From Isoetes taiwanensis (lineage: Eukaryota > Streptophyta > Lycopodiopsida > Isoetales > Isoetaceae), in assembly GCA_021234155.1 (NCBI GenBank), contig JAJEKV010000004.1, positions 24,655,662-24,719,661 of the forward strand: 64,000 bases of DNA, given 5' to 3'. A model generated the notes under the pieces. That model was not told the DNA's origin. It searched no databases and saw nothing but the letters and a program-made list of their open reading frames with translations. Below, piece after piece: positions 1 through 11,857 of this stretch. Position numbers and translations under genes: made by a program. Within the stretch, counting starts at the first letter, position 1; every line of letters starts with the position of its first letter.

Positions 1-1960
1 CGGAGTGTTGCAAACGTAAGCCGAGTGTTCTCGACATTTTTCAAGGCCATGCATCCGTGGCGCTTAAGGGATCACATCCGGGCTCAAGGAGGGCGCTTTA
101 TTGCCACGTAAAAACTCCGGTGAATGTAGTGTCCCACCGCCGATGCCGCCTCATGAAGACAAATTGAGTTTGAAGCGAGCATCCGGGCAGAGGTCGATAG
201 GAAATGGTGGGTTGCCACGAGATGATGTTGTGGGCCGAGCTTGACCGGCCGTGGTTGTGGCTGCAAAGATATGAAGCGTGAGGGCAAATAGGGTAGATTG
301 ATGCGGAAATTGCTCGTGCCGTAAAAGAGGTCAAGAAGATGGTATTTCATGAGAATAATCGCGAGTTTGCACTACGCTTGCCGGGCCAATGCCGCTTTGA
401 GGACCGGTTTTACATGGGGCTTTGCAAATCCATGTTGGTTTTGCCTTGGTTATCCGATACAATGGCGTGAGACCGACGGATGTTGGAATTAGCGTGTAAA
501 TTGTCCGACCCAAATATGAGATGAAACTTCATTCGAAATAGGTGCTAATTTGCGGCTTCTTCTTGTGGTGACAAAAGTTAAGACCGAAAATGAATTTGAT
601 CAAAATTCGGCTTTCAAAAATACGTCGAAAAAAACAGAGAAATTTGTTATTGAGGAGTTCGTTCGGATATGGGACCTGATCTCGATCCCGCAATGAATGT
701 GTGGAGCGTAAACTCCCTTTCTTGGGCTAAGCCGCCCGGGCCGCTAAGGCTCGCACACCTGGTATATTTTGGTCGCGGATTGGAAAGAACTTTATGCTAG
801 ACTATATACCTTCGAGATTGGGCTCTACTTACAACCGTAGCTGGAGTCACGAAAGCAAAAACCTAGTTTCTCCGGTCGTGGAGCGATGGCCACAAGCAAA
901 AGCTTGTTGCTTGGATATCCTTTGCGATAATGAACCTCAGAGCCCTGTTGCTCTCGGGTTTTGACGATTTGTTTGTGGAAAGAAAAACACCAAGGCGCAT
1001 AAAACGGTGCTTGTGTTGCAAGTAGAATTGGTCGAAAAAATGAAGCGGAATTGTCATGTGAGGTCTGATGCATGCGGCCCTCGTTCTTAAAGAAACAGAG
1101 CGCTTATGGCGTAAAAAATCCCTTCGTGGGCTGCCTCAATAAGTTCTCAGTAATAATAGAAATATAGAGAGTCGCGTCGATTGTGCCATGTTGGTCGAGG
1201 TGCCGTGTCAAGGCCAAATGTGGATGCCGCGACATAGTAAGGTGCTCCTGAGATAACATTTTCGCGGCTCGACAAAGGCGTAACAGGGCTCAAAGACATA
1301 GCCCCCTTTAGAAAAACTCTTGTTCGTTTGTGTGGGTTGCATAGCCGCTGCTCTTGCGGGAAGATAGGCGGGGAGATCTAGAGAGCCGTTGGGTGGGCTT
1401 CCGATCGCTGAGACCATCCATTGGCTTGCCCGTTGGGCACAAGACAACCGAAAGTGAGATTCGAGAACATCGAAATTATGGACTGTACTTGAGATCCACG
1501 GGGGCCTCTCAAATACCAAATATAAGAACCGAATCAAAAATATCAATGAAGGAAGCATATCTTATCTTGCAAGAATGATGGAAGGTTGGAACCCAAAACA
1601 GGGGCACCGTGAAAAACACTCAAAAAAAAATATATATCCAGTAAAAAACAAGTGTTTCAAAACTACAAAATAATGCTGCAAAAATCGTTGGACACATTTC
1701 AATCTTTCTTGCTTGCCAAAGCAAGGCTGTATACAAGGAAGAAGAAGAACTATAACTCCACTAAGAAAGAAGAAGAACTAGAACGCCGCTGGCTGTTGAA
1801 ACAGTGGAAAAATATCAGAAAATTCCAAAGAATGTAAAATCCCGAAAAGTGTCGATGTAGAACCAATTAATTTTTATGAACATTTATGAACTTTTAGAGA
1901 TGCTTAAAGAAAAACAAGAGATTGATTCTGAGCGGAAGATACCCCGGCATGAGGCGCCAG
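1..1960 (-). mobile_element. 5' internal region of an LTR retrotransposon that runs off the left edge
   Basis: On the minus strand this stretch directly follows an LTR (1961-2555) and a primer-binding-site-like sequence (1942-1959). It should therefore be the untranslated leader and start of gag. No conserved gag, protease or polymerase motif is readable in any frame. The open frames are short and look like chance (for example 1208-1558 minus, 116 codons). The DNA is rich in CGG/CCG, unlike the AT-rich flanks, and resembles other degenerate patches in the window. The element type rests on the LTR and primer site, not on protein evidence. Confidence 0.5.
1942..1959 (-). other. Candidate primer-binding site (tRNA-Asp-like)
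   Basis: One base after the LTR the minus strand reads TGGCGCC, then TCA, then TGCCGGGG. Many plant Ty3/gypsy elements of the Athila/Tat group use a primer site complementary to the 3' end of tRNA-Asp, which begins TGGCGCC and continues into GCCGGGG. The match here is imperfect in the middle. Its position, exactly after a TG...CA-bounded LTR, supports the call and gives the direction: the internal region lies to the left. Confidence 0.55.
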
Positions 1961-2555
1961 TGTTTGGGGTCTGGGTTCGGGAACTCCTGCAAGACAGCCC
2001 TCTGTGAGGACCCTTGGATCTAACAGGAGAATCCGAGAACTATGTCACGCGGGATTTGCAAGGAGAACAAGAAAAAGAAAACAGAAAGCAAAAAGAGAAC
2101 AATGAGGTCACAATAATGAGAATAATTTCCTTGATGTCAATGAAGATGCATGAGCTCTCGCAGCTGAGAGAAAACTGAAGTGAGACAAGACTCAAAACTC
2201 ATCTAAAAAACTAGAGTGCTAGCTTTACTCATATATATAGTACAATGGCCTTTGGCCCAATATAGACATTCTGACTGATTTCGGTGCCAACTCCTGGAAG
2301 GAGGCCTGATTTGCAGGAATGCTGACGGTGCCTCTTGAAGTGCCTGAAATCACGCTGACGCTGACGCGGGCGGTGACGGGCCGTCACTTGTCTGAGCGCC
2401 TCCTCTTGACGCCCGGCGTGGTCTTTGTCTGCGTGGTCTGCTTGGTCTTCTGCTGGGCTTTTGACGACTGACCTGTGCCTGATTGTAGATCCTTGGCCTT
2501 GACTTGGTCCGTCGTATGCATGAATAGTCCTGTACCAGGAGGCACAGGACTAACA
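1961..2555 (-). mobile_element. 5' LTR of the left-edge LTR retrotransposon
   Basis: A 595-bp sequence that on the minus strand starts TGTTAG and ends AACA (plus strand TGTTTG...TAACA). A second, diverged copy lies at 59881-60473, which defines the LTR limits. On the minus strand a TATATATAT tract near 2239-2231 is a plausible core promoter, followed by a leader. The LTR abuts the LINE A reverse-transcriptase frame at 2556, interrupting it after residues GET, so the element inserted into LINE A. The target duplication cannot be tested because the other end is outside the window. Confidence 0.75.
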
Positions 2556-4473
2556 GGTCTCTCCTAAAACTAACACAGATGCACGCGATGATTTCAACAG
2601 CTTTGCAACAACATTGGTGAATTCTTGTCCACAACCAAAAGCAAGCAACATCTTTTCCAAAAAGGACCAGCTCACACTGTCATATGCCTTCTTAAAATCA
2701 AGCTTTAAATAAAGCACTTTTTGACTTGTCTTTCTCGCCCAATGTATGCCTTCAAAAAAAGCCGCAATATTACTGAGAACACTTCTGCCTGGAATAAATC
2801 CTGATTGAACGTCAGATATATGCTCCACCAAAATAGGTTTTATTTTTTCTGCGTAACCTTTTGATATAATTTTGTAGAAAGTTGACAACAGTGTAATAGG
2901 TCTCCAGTCCCCTATGGACTTCGGTTCCTTCACCTTTGGGATTAAGATGATACATCCAGTGTTTAGTCTGTTATCAAGCTTATCTGCTTGTAGAAAGTCC
3001 GGATAAGCATTGTACACAAGTGGCTGTACCCATTCCCAATATTCCTGAAAGAATTCAGCTGGAATGCCATCTAGACCTGGGCATTTATTTTTGGCCAGAG
3101 AGTAGGCAGCCTCACGCATCTCTTCAACAGACAACGGTTGTCCAAGTTGTTCCCTTTGTATAGAAGATACTTTAGATATAACTTTAGAAAGAATTAACTC
3201 TTCAAAGCAATCTTGAAGATTTATATTTTTATTCTTGAAGAAATCTTCAAAATGTTTAGAAACAAACTCCTTCACCTGTTGTGGGTTCCGGATAATGGAT
3301 CCATCCTCCACCTGCACTGAGGACAATGTGGCTGCTTGTTTCCTCTTCTTTGCAACTCTAAAAAAGAAACCTGAACATTTGTCACCTTCCTTGATCCATG
3401 TCAGTCCTGCTTTAACTTTAGCTTGTTTAATTTTGATTTGTTCTATTCTCCTTATTTTCTCTAGAACTATTTTTTCCTTTTCGCCTGAGCCAGTATCAGT
3501 TCATCTAAGCTCTATCAATTCTTTTTAAAGTGACTCCAATAGAGCATTTTCCTCGGCCACCTTATTACGACCCCACACCTTAGCAAAAAATTTTATTGCT
3601 GCTAGAGACGCAATCATTGCTTCCATTCCATGTTTGTTTTTACTAGCCGCTGTCCAAATCTGCTTACATTGATCTTCAAAATATGCGTCCTTAAGAAATC
3701 TGGGGTTCAATCTGAAGACTGTCTTTAATGGTTTAGAGGTACTAACTCTAGAAGAACATATAATCTGCGGATTATGATCTGAAATAGAGTTCTCTAAGAG
3801 ATTACGCCGGTACAGTGACATGTTCCTTTCTTGCAAGACCTGAGAGCTTACATAGCACCTGTCGTGCCGTGCATATGCCCTGCCATCACCAATCCAACCA
3901 TTACACCATGTGAAGCCTGGATCTCCCTGTAGTTCCATGAATCCCAATTCGTTAAGCATGCTCAGCCATTGTTCCCTTTCAAATCCATGCACAACTTCGA
4001 TCCCGCCTCCATATCTATCACTACTACTTTCTACCATATTAAAGTCCCCAACCATAATCCACCGTGTATCTCTGTCAAAGTTTTTCAGTCTGTTCTTCAC
4101 ACTGGCCCATAAGGAAGCTCTTTGCCTGGCTTGATTATGTGCGTAAATATTTATCTCCCCATTTTTTACCATGAGCATACCAGGTTACTATTGCGCACCT
4201 CCCAAAATTATCTGTATATGTCGATAGAAGTTTCAATTGTTTTCTCCATGCAATAAAGGTTCCTGCACTAAAGCTGCCGCTAGACGACATGATACCCATA
4301 TAATCTCCTCCTAGTAGGTTAAGCAAAACTCCAACTTCTTCCTTCTTACATTTATGCTCCTGAAAACAAACAATATCTGAGGAAATTTTTTTCAATGTTA
4401 GAGATAGCCTACTGCCTTTGGCCTCAGAGGATTTTACCCCCCTGATGTTCCAGCTAAGGATTTTATATTCCAT
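2556..4473 (-). pseudogene. LINE A ORF2: endonuclease/reverse transcriptase, broken and truncated
   Basis: The start is the ATG at 4473, giving residues MEYKILSWNIRG, a usual plant L1 ORF2 start. The AP-endonuclease domain follows, with QEHKCKKEE (catalytic Glu), VGDFNMVE and ISDHNP (catalytic Asp/Asn/His set). The reverse transcriptase follows from about 3326, with KCPGLDGIPAEFF, GCIILIPK, SGFIPGRS and the motif-A stretch LKLDFKKAYDSV. A frameshift near 4178-4135 separates two endonuclease halves, and stops lie near 3525. The frame ends at the LTR junction just after SRASVLVLGE. Family membership is certain; the product is not functional. Confidence 0.85.
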
Positions 4474-6127
4474 TAGAGAACACATTCGATTGATTGGATG
4501 TTGTTGTCTCATAGCACTGTTCTTCCAATCTTGGTATAACCCTCTTTTTTCTTGGCATTCCATCAGCAAGATCTTCTATATTTTCATCCATTGGTAAATC
4601 CGTCCATCTATTGTTATGCACTGGAAACTCCTCATTAGCAGCTTGATATTCTACTGCCATATACTCAGTTGGTGTTTCCTCATTGTGATTCTCTACAGTT
4701 TCTTGCACAATGGAATAGTTATGACCTGTGAGATTTTTTATGGTACCTCCCAAATTGGGCAACCTCTTTCGCATCTGATTTTTAATTCTGACTCCATTTA
4801 CATGTGTTTGCCTTTGTGGCCCACCCATCTTCATTCGCTTCCCTTTTTCTTTTCGATGTTTACCCCTTGTCCGGTTTTCTTTTCAATTTTTCTTTTCGCT
4901 CTTGCTTCTTGTCCAGTTCTGAGTTTCCTTTAGATGGTGAAAAAACGTCACATTCCCTTTCACCTGGATTTAGATGATCCTTTTCCTTTTTCTTCCCATT
5001 TATCTCTATTACCTTTTCACCTGCTAGTTTGACATTGTCGTGCAGTTTGGTTGTCTTTTCTGTTGCTACTTTGACATTGCCTTGTGACTCTCTCCCGAAC
5101 ACAAAACAGTCTTCCAGACCCTTAATTTCCATTGTGGGGAACATCCTTCTAATCTCCTATCCGTTTATGAGTCTTAACTTGAATACGGAATAGTATGTCC
5201 CACTTCGCACGAGAGTGAATTGTGGAATGCCTTCCGCTGCTGTAATGCCCACACAAATCCTTGGCCCCTTTGCAATCGAATGAGTTATGTATGTGCCCAG
5301 GTTCTTTGCTATGGCAATTAAAAATTCTGAATCAAGCATATCTATTGGAAGCTGTTCTATCTCAAGCCAACAAGGAAGTTTAACAGCGGACAATTTATCT
5401 AGGGTGAAGCCTGGAGTATACTATTGATATAACACAAATTCCTCCGCAAAGCAATCTACTCCCCTGAAGACTATCTTTTCCACCGCTTTCTCATCATCAA
5501 ATAGTATTAGGAAAAAATTACTCCCAATAGCTTTGATGCTCTGAAACTGCGGCATATTTAGAGCATCAAGATGCCTTGTGAGCCAGTTTTGTAGTTTCCT
5601 GTAGTCCAAAAAACCTCCCGTAAAGAATCCCACCACTGCCTTAGAAATTAGATTTTCCATATTCTTGATATGCCTTGAGTGGCTTATCTCTGTTACTTTA
5701 AGATTGCCATGTTCTGGTTTGATACCTGCTGACTGAAGGAGCTGTTCTAAATTGGTAGACAAGTTTTTAGAGGACAGAGAATTCAAGGCCTCTTCTACTC
5801 TGTTGCTACGGGATTCGTTTGGAATTCCTTTCTTAATCCATTCAGAAAACCTGGGTCTTATAATTCTTTCTAAAGTATTGCCTTGTTTCCAGTGATTAGA
5901 TCTCTTATTTTCATTATTGCTTACAGTGGAATCCATGCTTCCACGATTTCCAGCCCTTCGTGTTTACCCTCAACACAAAAATCAGTGGAATTGCTTACCC
6001 TTTTTTTATCTTTTCCAAACTTCTGGCCTATCTCCTCCAGCGTTGTGTTTTTTCCTGCAATCATGCCATGCTTCACAATAGGCGCTTCATTCTGCCTCAC
6101 CAGAGCCGCTTCATTCCGTCCCTGCAA
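4463..6127 (-). pseudogene. LINE A ORF1: DUF4283-type Gag-like protein, broken
   Basis: The region reads in four open pieces (about 6127-5921, 5936-5421, 5393-5157, 5144-4860) plus a last one at 4834-4463. It contains the DUF4283-like core of plant L1 ORF1 proteins: VVGFFTGGFLDYRKLQNWL, then PCWLEIEQLPIDMLD and IAKNLGTYITHSIAKGPRIC. A Lys/Glu-rich linker follows and then a WTDLPMDE acidic motif. These proteins bind element RNA. The last piece ends in TAA at 4465-4463, overlapping the ORF2 start at 4473 by 11 nt. Stops and frame changes show it is dead. Confidence 0.75.
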
Positions 6128-8347
6128 ACCCCAAGTACCTGTACCTCGCCCTATCTCTCCGCCACCGATTTTTCCTGCTTCATAGGAAGCCGCTGATGCT
6201 GGTGTAGGATATATTGAATTATTTTGGTAGATGTTCAGGTCTCCTTATTTTATATTCTAAAGCCTTAGATAAACCTGTATTGAGGTGAGTTCCCATATTA
6301 GTTCAAAACATTAGTTGAACATGTATTCTATATTTCGAAATCAGAGGCGCCCCCAATCATAAATAACCATAATTGAAATAAGAGGCACCCATAGGCCCCA
6401 ACATACGATCTGGGTTGTAGGATAGACGGATCCGACGACTGAGGTAGTCCAAAGTGCACCTCATTTGGAACATCTAGCATAATAATAGGAGGTTTTTCTT
6501 GTGTTTTTATGCATTTTTCTATATGGTTTTCCTATGATTTCGGCGATGTATTCGGGTTGATGTACCTAATAATACTCCTGGAGTGCTCCATTTCATATCC
6601 ATTCATTTTAGGGAAGAGGGCAAATCTTATGGTTGTGATTTTTGTTTGCATATAAATTTGGAGGTTACATAATTTAGGGCTTGTTGGCTATTGCGAGAAC
6701 TGCAAATTGATTTGTAGAGTTTATTGCCATCAGTTCGAGTTCAAGCTCATTATGTATCTCTTTCACCCAAGTAGAGGAGCTCCATTTTGGATGGTTATGG
6801 TTCTGGCAAGCCAGAGGAAAAGAAGAATGGGTTTGTGCGCAAACTGAAGACTTATACAGCTCTAGATTCTCGGTCAATTCTATAGCTCCCTAATTCCTAA
6901 TGTAGCGGATTTGAAAAGGAAGATAATATAGTGGATTTGAATAAGTAGACAGGATGCATTGCAGGTAACCATGGACATGTAAGAGATCAACCATCAGAAA
7001 GAACAGGCATTAAGCTCCCAAAAATTTGGCAGCCCTTTTCTTTTGGAGGGGAGGAGGGTGAGGGGGATGGAAATACTAGAAGCAAAGCAAACTGATTTTT
7101 GATGCAATTTTGGGATCTTGAGAAAGAGATACAATAGTTCAGTATTTTTGGCATTAGGGTTGGCCTATTTTTTGTGTACAGGTTGCAGCCTGTGTTGTGC
7201 AGTTCATTATGTTTCCAGCCTGTCGGAGGATAGACAAAACATCTTTCAAGCCCAAGAACCTCAAGTATTCAGACGAAGTTCCTAAAGAAGATAACAATAT
7301 GATGATCACAGCAGGGATGAAATACCTCATCGTCTCATAGTTGCAAGTGCATACAGAAGAGTTAACCTCTGCCTTTAAGTCGTTGGGCCCTAGAAACAAC
7401 GAAAATGCAGTCCCTTCTTCACTGATATAAACTCTCCCTTCAATCTCCCTTGATCAAGCCATTCTCCCTTATAGTAAACGTCTTTTTGAATTTGCCAAGT
7501 TAGAGGTTTTGGAATGGAGGAGGTTTTGGTTGTAGGTCTTACTTCAGATGCTCTGGATGGCTTGATAACTGCAAATTGCTTTAGAAGTGAAGTGTTGTGT
7601 AATGCAATGCAGGATTGTGAAGAACTTCTTGGCTAATTTCGAGCTCAAGATTGGGCTTGCAGACACCTTCAACGCCGGCCGATCATTTTGGTGGTGTTTT
7701 TCTTCTACTTTTGCTGTCTTGTCATCTTTCTTGCGGATTTCAAGAACGTAGATTCTTTAGTTCAAATTCTACACTTTGCCGCCCAAAAAAAAATGATTGT
7801 AAGTAGTGTGGACGGTGATCACAAAGCATTTTGCGCCATTTGAAACAAAATAAGATAAGCATGCTCCCGGGGTCTGTGTTTCAGAGATTTGCAACCTGGA
7901 TTTTTGTAAAGCATTTTCTAAAACTAAGACGTAGATGATGAGGCGTAGTTGAAGTTTCATATGGCAGTGGATGACATAGCAAGAAATACTTGTTATGTTG
8001 TGGCTCTGCTCTAAGTGCTTCATCTAGGATCCTTATCTACCAAGAAGACATACTTCAATAACATATTGATTGGATTTGTCGAAGAGGCCCAAATGGACAT
8101 TTGCAAGAAGCCAGAGCCGATAAAGGAGATGGAAGCTTCTATATAAATTCCATAGAAGTGTGATACAATTAATGGTATGCTCAAGCCTCATATTAGGTAA
8201 ATGCTTTGGAATAAAAACATGTTTTTTAGATTCTATACTTCTCATCGGTTAAACATTAACATCTCCAATCTAGAACACGATATTTCAAATTCCAAGTATT
8301 GTTACTTCACATATTACTCTCTCTTTCTATCATTACCCTTTTCCATA

Positions 8348-8923
8348 GAGAGAGACGAGGAAAAGAAGAAAGTAGTAGACTAATAGTTTTAACACGTTGT
8401 TCAAGAAATGGTCGTCGATAGTTTGGTAAAGCAATAGATCAATTTAACTGGTAACCACAAAAATTGGCACTCTTAACAACCTAACTTGCCTTCGTCCTAA
8501 CTGCTAACTGCCATTTCTTGATCAATGTGATGAAGGCAAGTTAGAAGTGCCAATTGCAACCAAGTATGCCTTAGCATATTCATAATCTAGCATGGGCCGT
8601 ACCCTCTTCAAAATATGGAGGACTGTTTGTACTTGTACAATTTTGTTTCTTATTTGCTTCTCTAATGTCTTTCCAATCAAGCTATGATGCCTCTTATTAT
8701 AAAATGCTTCATTCCTTAACATGCACACAATCTGGTATTGTCTTCCATCTTATGACATTTCCTCTTTTCCATCCACAATCTTTTTCTCGTATATCTTTCC
8801 CAAATGCTTTTCAATCGTATCCAACTTTGGCTGCATCATATGAGGCCTACGATTCTTCCACGAACAAATAGCACAATGTGCTATAACTATTAGTCTACTA
8901 CTTGCTTCTTCCTCGTATCTCTC
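8348..8923. repeat. Foldback (inverted-repeat) element with an inner hairpin
   Basis: The segment at 8348-8388 (containing GTAGTAGACTAATAG) is repeated in inverted orientation at 8886-8923 with few mismatches over about 39 bp. A second inverted pair sits inside: 8462-8493 (AATTGGCACT...ACTTGCCTTC) against 8532-8555. No coding capacity is seen. The organisation fits a MITE-like or foldback element. A target duplication was not identified, so exact ends are uncertain. Confidence 0.5.
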
Positions 8924-9715
8924 ATGTTTTAATCATAAACCAAAGGAATGGCATCTAAACTAATAGCTGGATGCATATAATAAAAGCTCTACGTACACTT
9001 TGGATACTTATTAAGAGGGTACCACTCATACAATGAAATCATGTCCCAAGTAAGACAAGACAAGTTTTATTGATTCATGTGTAGATGCCCTTAAAAGGGG
9101 TCCAATAACAATCTTGCATATGCTCCTTTAGTCGAATGGATCTGTTAAAGAATGTACTGGATATATTCTTTTGTACTGAATATTTTTTTTTTGTCATCAC
9201 TTGGTTATGTTTAGTTATTTGAATGCTTCCCAAGAATATTTATTCATAGAAGGAACTGACTTTGCTCAATAGGACTAAGTTTACACGAGGCGTGTCACAA
9301 AGGCATATTAAATCAAGGCGCATTTATATCTACATCTAACGGAGGGATACTTACTAGTCACTATTTTGCACATTGAAATAATATTCCAACCAACCTTCAA
9401 GGGTATAATAGTTAAGGATGTAACATATTAACACTCGACTTAGATTTCTAGAGTCAGGTTTGCAAGACATTGGTATATAGTGAATAAACAATGCTTGTAT
9501 TGGGAAACTTTTGTTAGGCATTGGAAATGGTGATGTTTGTGACATATGTAGCTTCAATATTTTGGTTTAAAACATGGCCGAATTCGAGAAGAGGCACGTG
9601 GCTTTAATGCAATCTTAGCAGATTAAGATACCGTGATAGAAGGATTTGTGAGACTAAACTATACAAATCTTGACAGCGCATAACTTAGGACCATTTTCGA
9701 GAATGAGAAACATGT

Positions 9716-9802
9716 AATAGTAACAAAAGAGTTGAAAATTTAGCAATAGTAACAAAAGAGTGGAAAATTTAGCAATAGTAACAAAAGAGTTGAAAATTTG
9801 GC
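9716..9802 (+). repeat. 29-bp minisatellite, three units
   Basis: Three tandem units of 29 bp (9716-9744, 9745-9773, 9774-9802), each beginning AATAGTAACAAAAGAG. The units differ by single substitutions. It lies about 1.3 kb upstream of the LEUNIG-like start codon. No function is implied by the sequence. Confidence 0.85.
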
Positions 9803-10379
9803 ATTGAGAGAGCTTGTTAGATCATTTCAAAATGCCAGACCATGGACGTGGTTTCTTGTATGGGGGGATGGAAGCTAGGAAGCTGATTCCAGGGGGTCCT
9901 GCGACGGGTGGGAGCCGGGAGCGGGTCCTGGAATCAGCGACCCAACTCCATATGGCAACTGGGGAGGGGGGATTTGGCTGCTGCACCGATTGATGACCTG
10001 CTGAGCAGAATTGGAGCGTCGTTTTCCATTCCGGAGACGGAATGAGCTCCCCAGTTGGCATGTTGTGAGCCCCTCAATTTCAAAAAGCATACATGTTCGA
10101 AATGGAAGGCAACAATAAATAGGGCTTATAAAAAATTGTTGTATGCCATGCCATTGTTTTGCTGGTTTACTTTCAAAGTTGTTCTAACATGAAACTTAAT
10201 GGGAAACCATGGACAATAGTTAGCCATTTATGCCCTTTGACCTTGTAATAAACACACTCATCAGAAATGACAACTCAACTAGTCCCATCAACCGGGCTAA
10301 CTGAGGGAAACCGGCAAAGCAGGTCACAATAAACACAATACAAATCTAGGCAACCGGACGACGCAGTAAATAAAGGGCC

Positions 10380-11130
10380 CGAGCCAGGGCCATACGGGCC
10401 GAGCCTAAAACACGAAGCTTTTCCTAGAGACGAAGAATCTTCCGAGCCAGTGCCGAACCTGCTGGTTTGGGCCGGAGCTGGCGGCTTGGTTCCGGACCGG
10501 ATCGGCTTTGCGCGCACGGCACTGAAGGGCGTAGCTCTCCTTTGATCGAGCTACCGGATCTCCATCGCCGTTTTTCGCTGTTGGGTTCTGTTTTTTTCTT
10601 CCTCGGCATCAGAGCTTGCCCTCTTCTGCAATGAGGTTTGATTTGGGCTCTTTGCCTTGCTTTTTCCTTCGCATTTTGGCCCATCTGCTTGTATCTGTTC
10701 AATGAGATCATTTCCTCCCTTCTTCTTGTAGTCTGTACCCCTCTATTTGAAGATTCCAAGCTTTTCATAGTCTAAAATGTGTTTGTTAAGCTCCGTCATG
10801 AATGCTTTCGTCACTTAGATTATGTTTGGAATGATTTGGGTTTTTGAGGGAATGGCTAGTTCTTAAGGCTTCGAAAGGTTAATGTTTCACGTGATAAGTT
10901 TAAATGTAACATGACATTTGATTGGTTTGCGGCCTGTGCTTGTAGTATTGAGGAATTATACGAAGATGTACTAACGTTAATATGGTCCTGACAGAACGGA
11001 TAAGGCGACGGCATCTGAGGGGCAAAGTGCTATTAGCTGATAGTAATGGAGCAAAATGCTTAAATACAGAGCTTTCCGGATAAGCTCCAACCAGTAAAGA
11101 CATTGGACTGTGTCACCCTGTTTAGAAGCC
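10380..11130 (+). promoter_or_regulatory. Probable promoter/5' leader region of the LEUNIG-like gene
   Basis: This stretch is locally GC-rich (10380-10560) and then pyrimidine-rich (about 10560-10740), as plant 5' leaders often are, before the first coding exon at 11131. LEUNIG genes commonly carry long leaders. A minus-strand frame at 10424-10768 has no recognisable domain and is probably incidental. No TATA box or leader intron could be fixed by eye, so this is inference from composition and position. Confidence 0.35.
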
Positions 11131-11771
11131 ATGACGCAGAGTAATTGGGAAGCGGATAAGATGTAACTGTTCTACTGATTGTTAAGGGTCGCCCACATGC
11201 CAGGAGCGAAGGGCTTACAATCTCGTGATGTGTTTTTGCAGGCTCGATGTTTATATATACGATTATCTTGTGAAGAGGAATTTGCAAGCCTCTGCAAAGG
11301 CATTTCTTCAGGAGGGGAAAGTATCATCTGATCCCGTTGGTAAGATGTTTGACACAAGAGTTTTAGTGTAGTGGCCAAGGATTTACTGGTATTAAAGTTG
11401 TATTTTGTGCTGTTCTTTAGCTATAGACGCTCCTGGAGGTTTTCTATTTGAATGGTGGTCTGTATTTTGGGATATATTCATTGCTCGGACAAATGAGAAA
11501 CACTCTGAGGTGGCTGCTTCGTACATTGAGGTAAACATGAGAGTAAGAATCTTAGTTTCTTTGGTTATGAGAAAGATAGGACAAGTATTTGTTGTTTTAT
11601 ATTTATTTTGAGTCTGCAAATCAAAACTATTTGCTTGCAGACTCACATATTTTAGCATTGAAGGTAAACATGACACAGTGTCATTGTTTAGAGGAAGAAT
11701 AACACATGGTAGTCATGCAGACTCAACAAATAAAAGCGAGAGAACAGCAGCAACAGCAACAACAGCAACAA

Positions 11772-11802
<31 letters not shown>

Positions 11803-11823
11803 AACAGCAGCAGCAGCAGCAAC

Positions 11824-11857
<34 letters not shown>

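Larger units (their letters stand above)
2556..6190 (-). mobile_element. LINE A: L1-type non-LTR retrotransposon, 3' part lost to LTR insertion
   Basis: A minus-strand L1-type LINE with ORF1 (DUF4283-like nucleic-acid-binding protein) followed by ORF2 (endonuclease then reverse transcriptase). It is clearly the same family as LINE B at 20960-27047. The copy stops inside the reverse transcriptase at 2556, where an LTR begins, so the catalytic YADD-type motif, the C-terminal zinc-binding part and the tail are missing. The 5' boundary near 6190 is approximate and marks where ORF1-like coding fades. Several frameshifts and stops make it a dead copy. Confidence 0.85.
6191..10370. other. Non-coding stretch upstream of the LEUNIG-like gene
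   Basis: Mostly AT-rich sequence without a convincing gene. Short open frames occur (for example 7154-7399 minus, 9822-10061 minus) but show no recognisable domain and no splice-consistent extension. Within it I see a foldback-like inverted repeat (8348-8923) and a 29-bp minisatellite (9716-9802). Distal regulatory DNA for the downstream gene could lie here; nothing specific can be assigned. Confidence 0.5.

Noticed and set aside
1208-1558. 116-codon minus-strand frame as a gag protein
   Set aside because: No gag motif, low-complexity composition and a plus-strand frame of similar size; probably chance.
10424-10768. 114-codon basic minus-strand frame upstream of LEUNIG
   Set aside because: Antisense to a pyrimidine-rich leader-like region, no domain seen.
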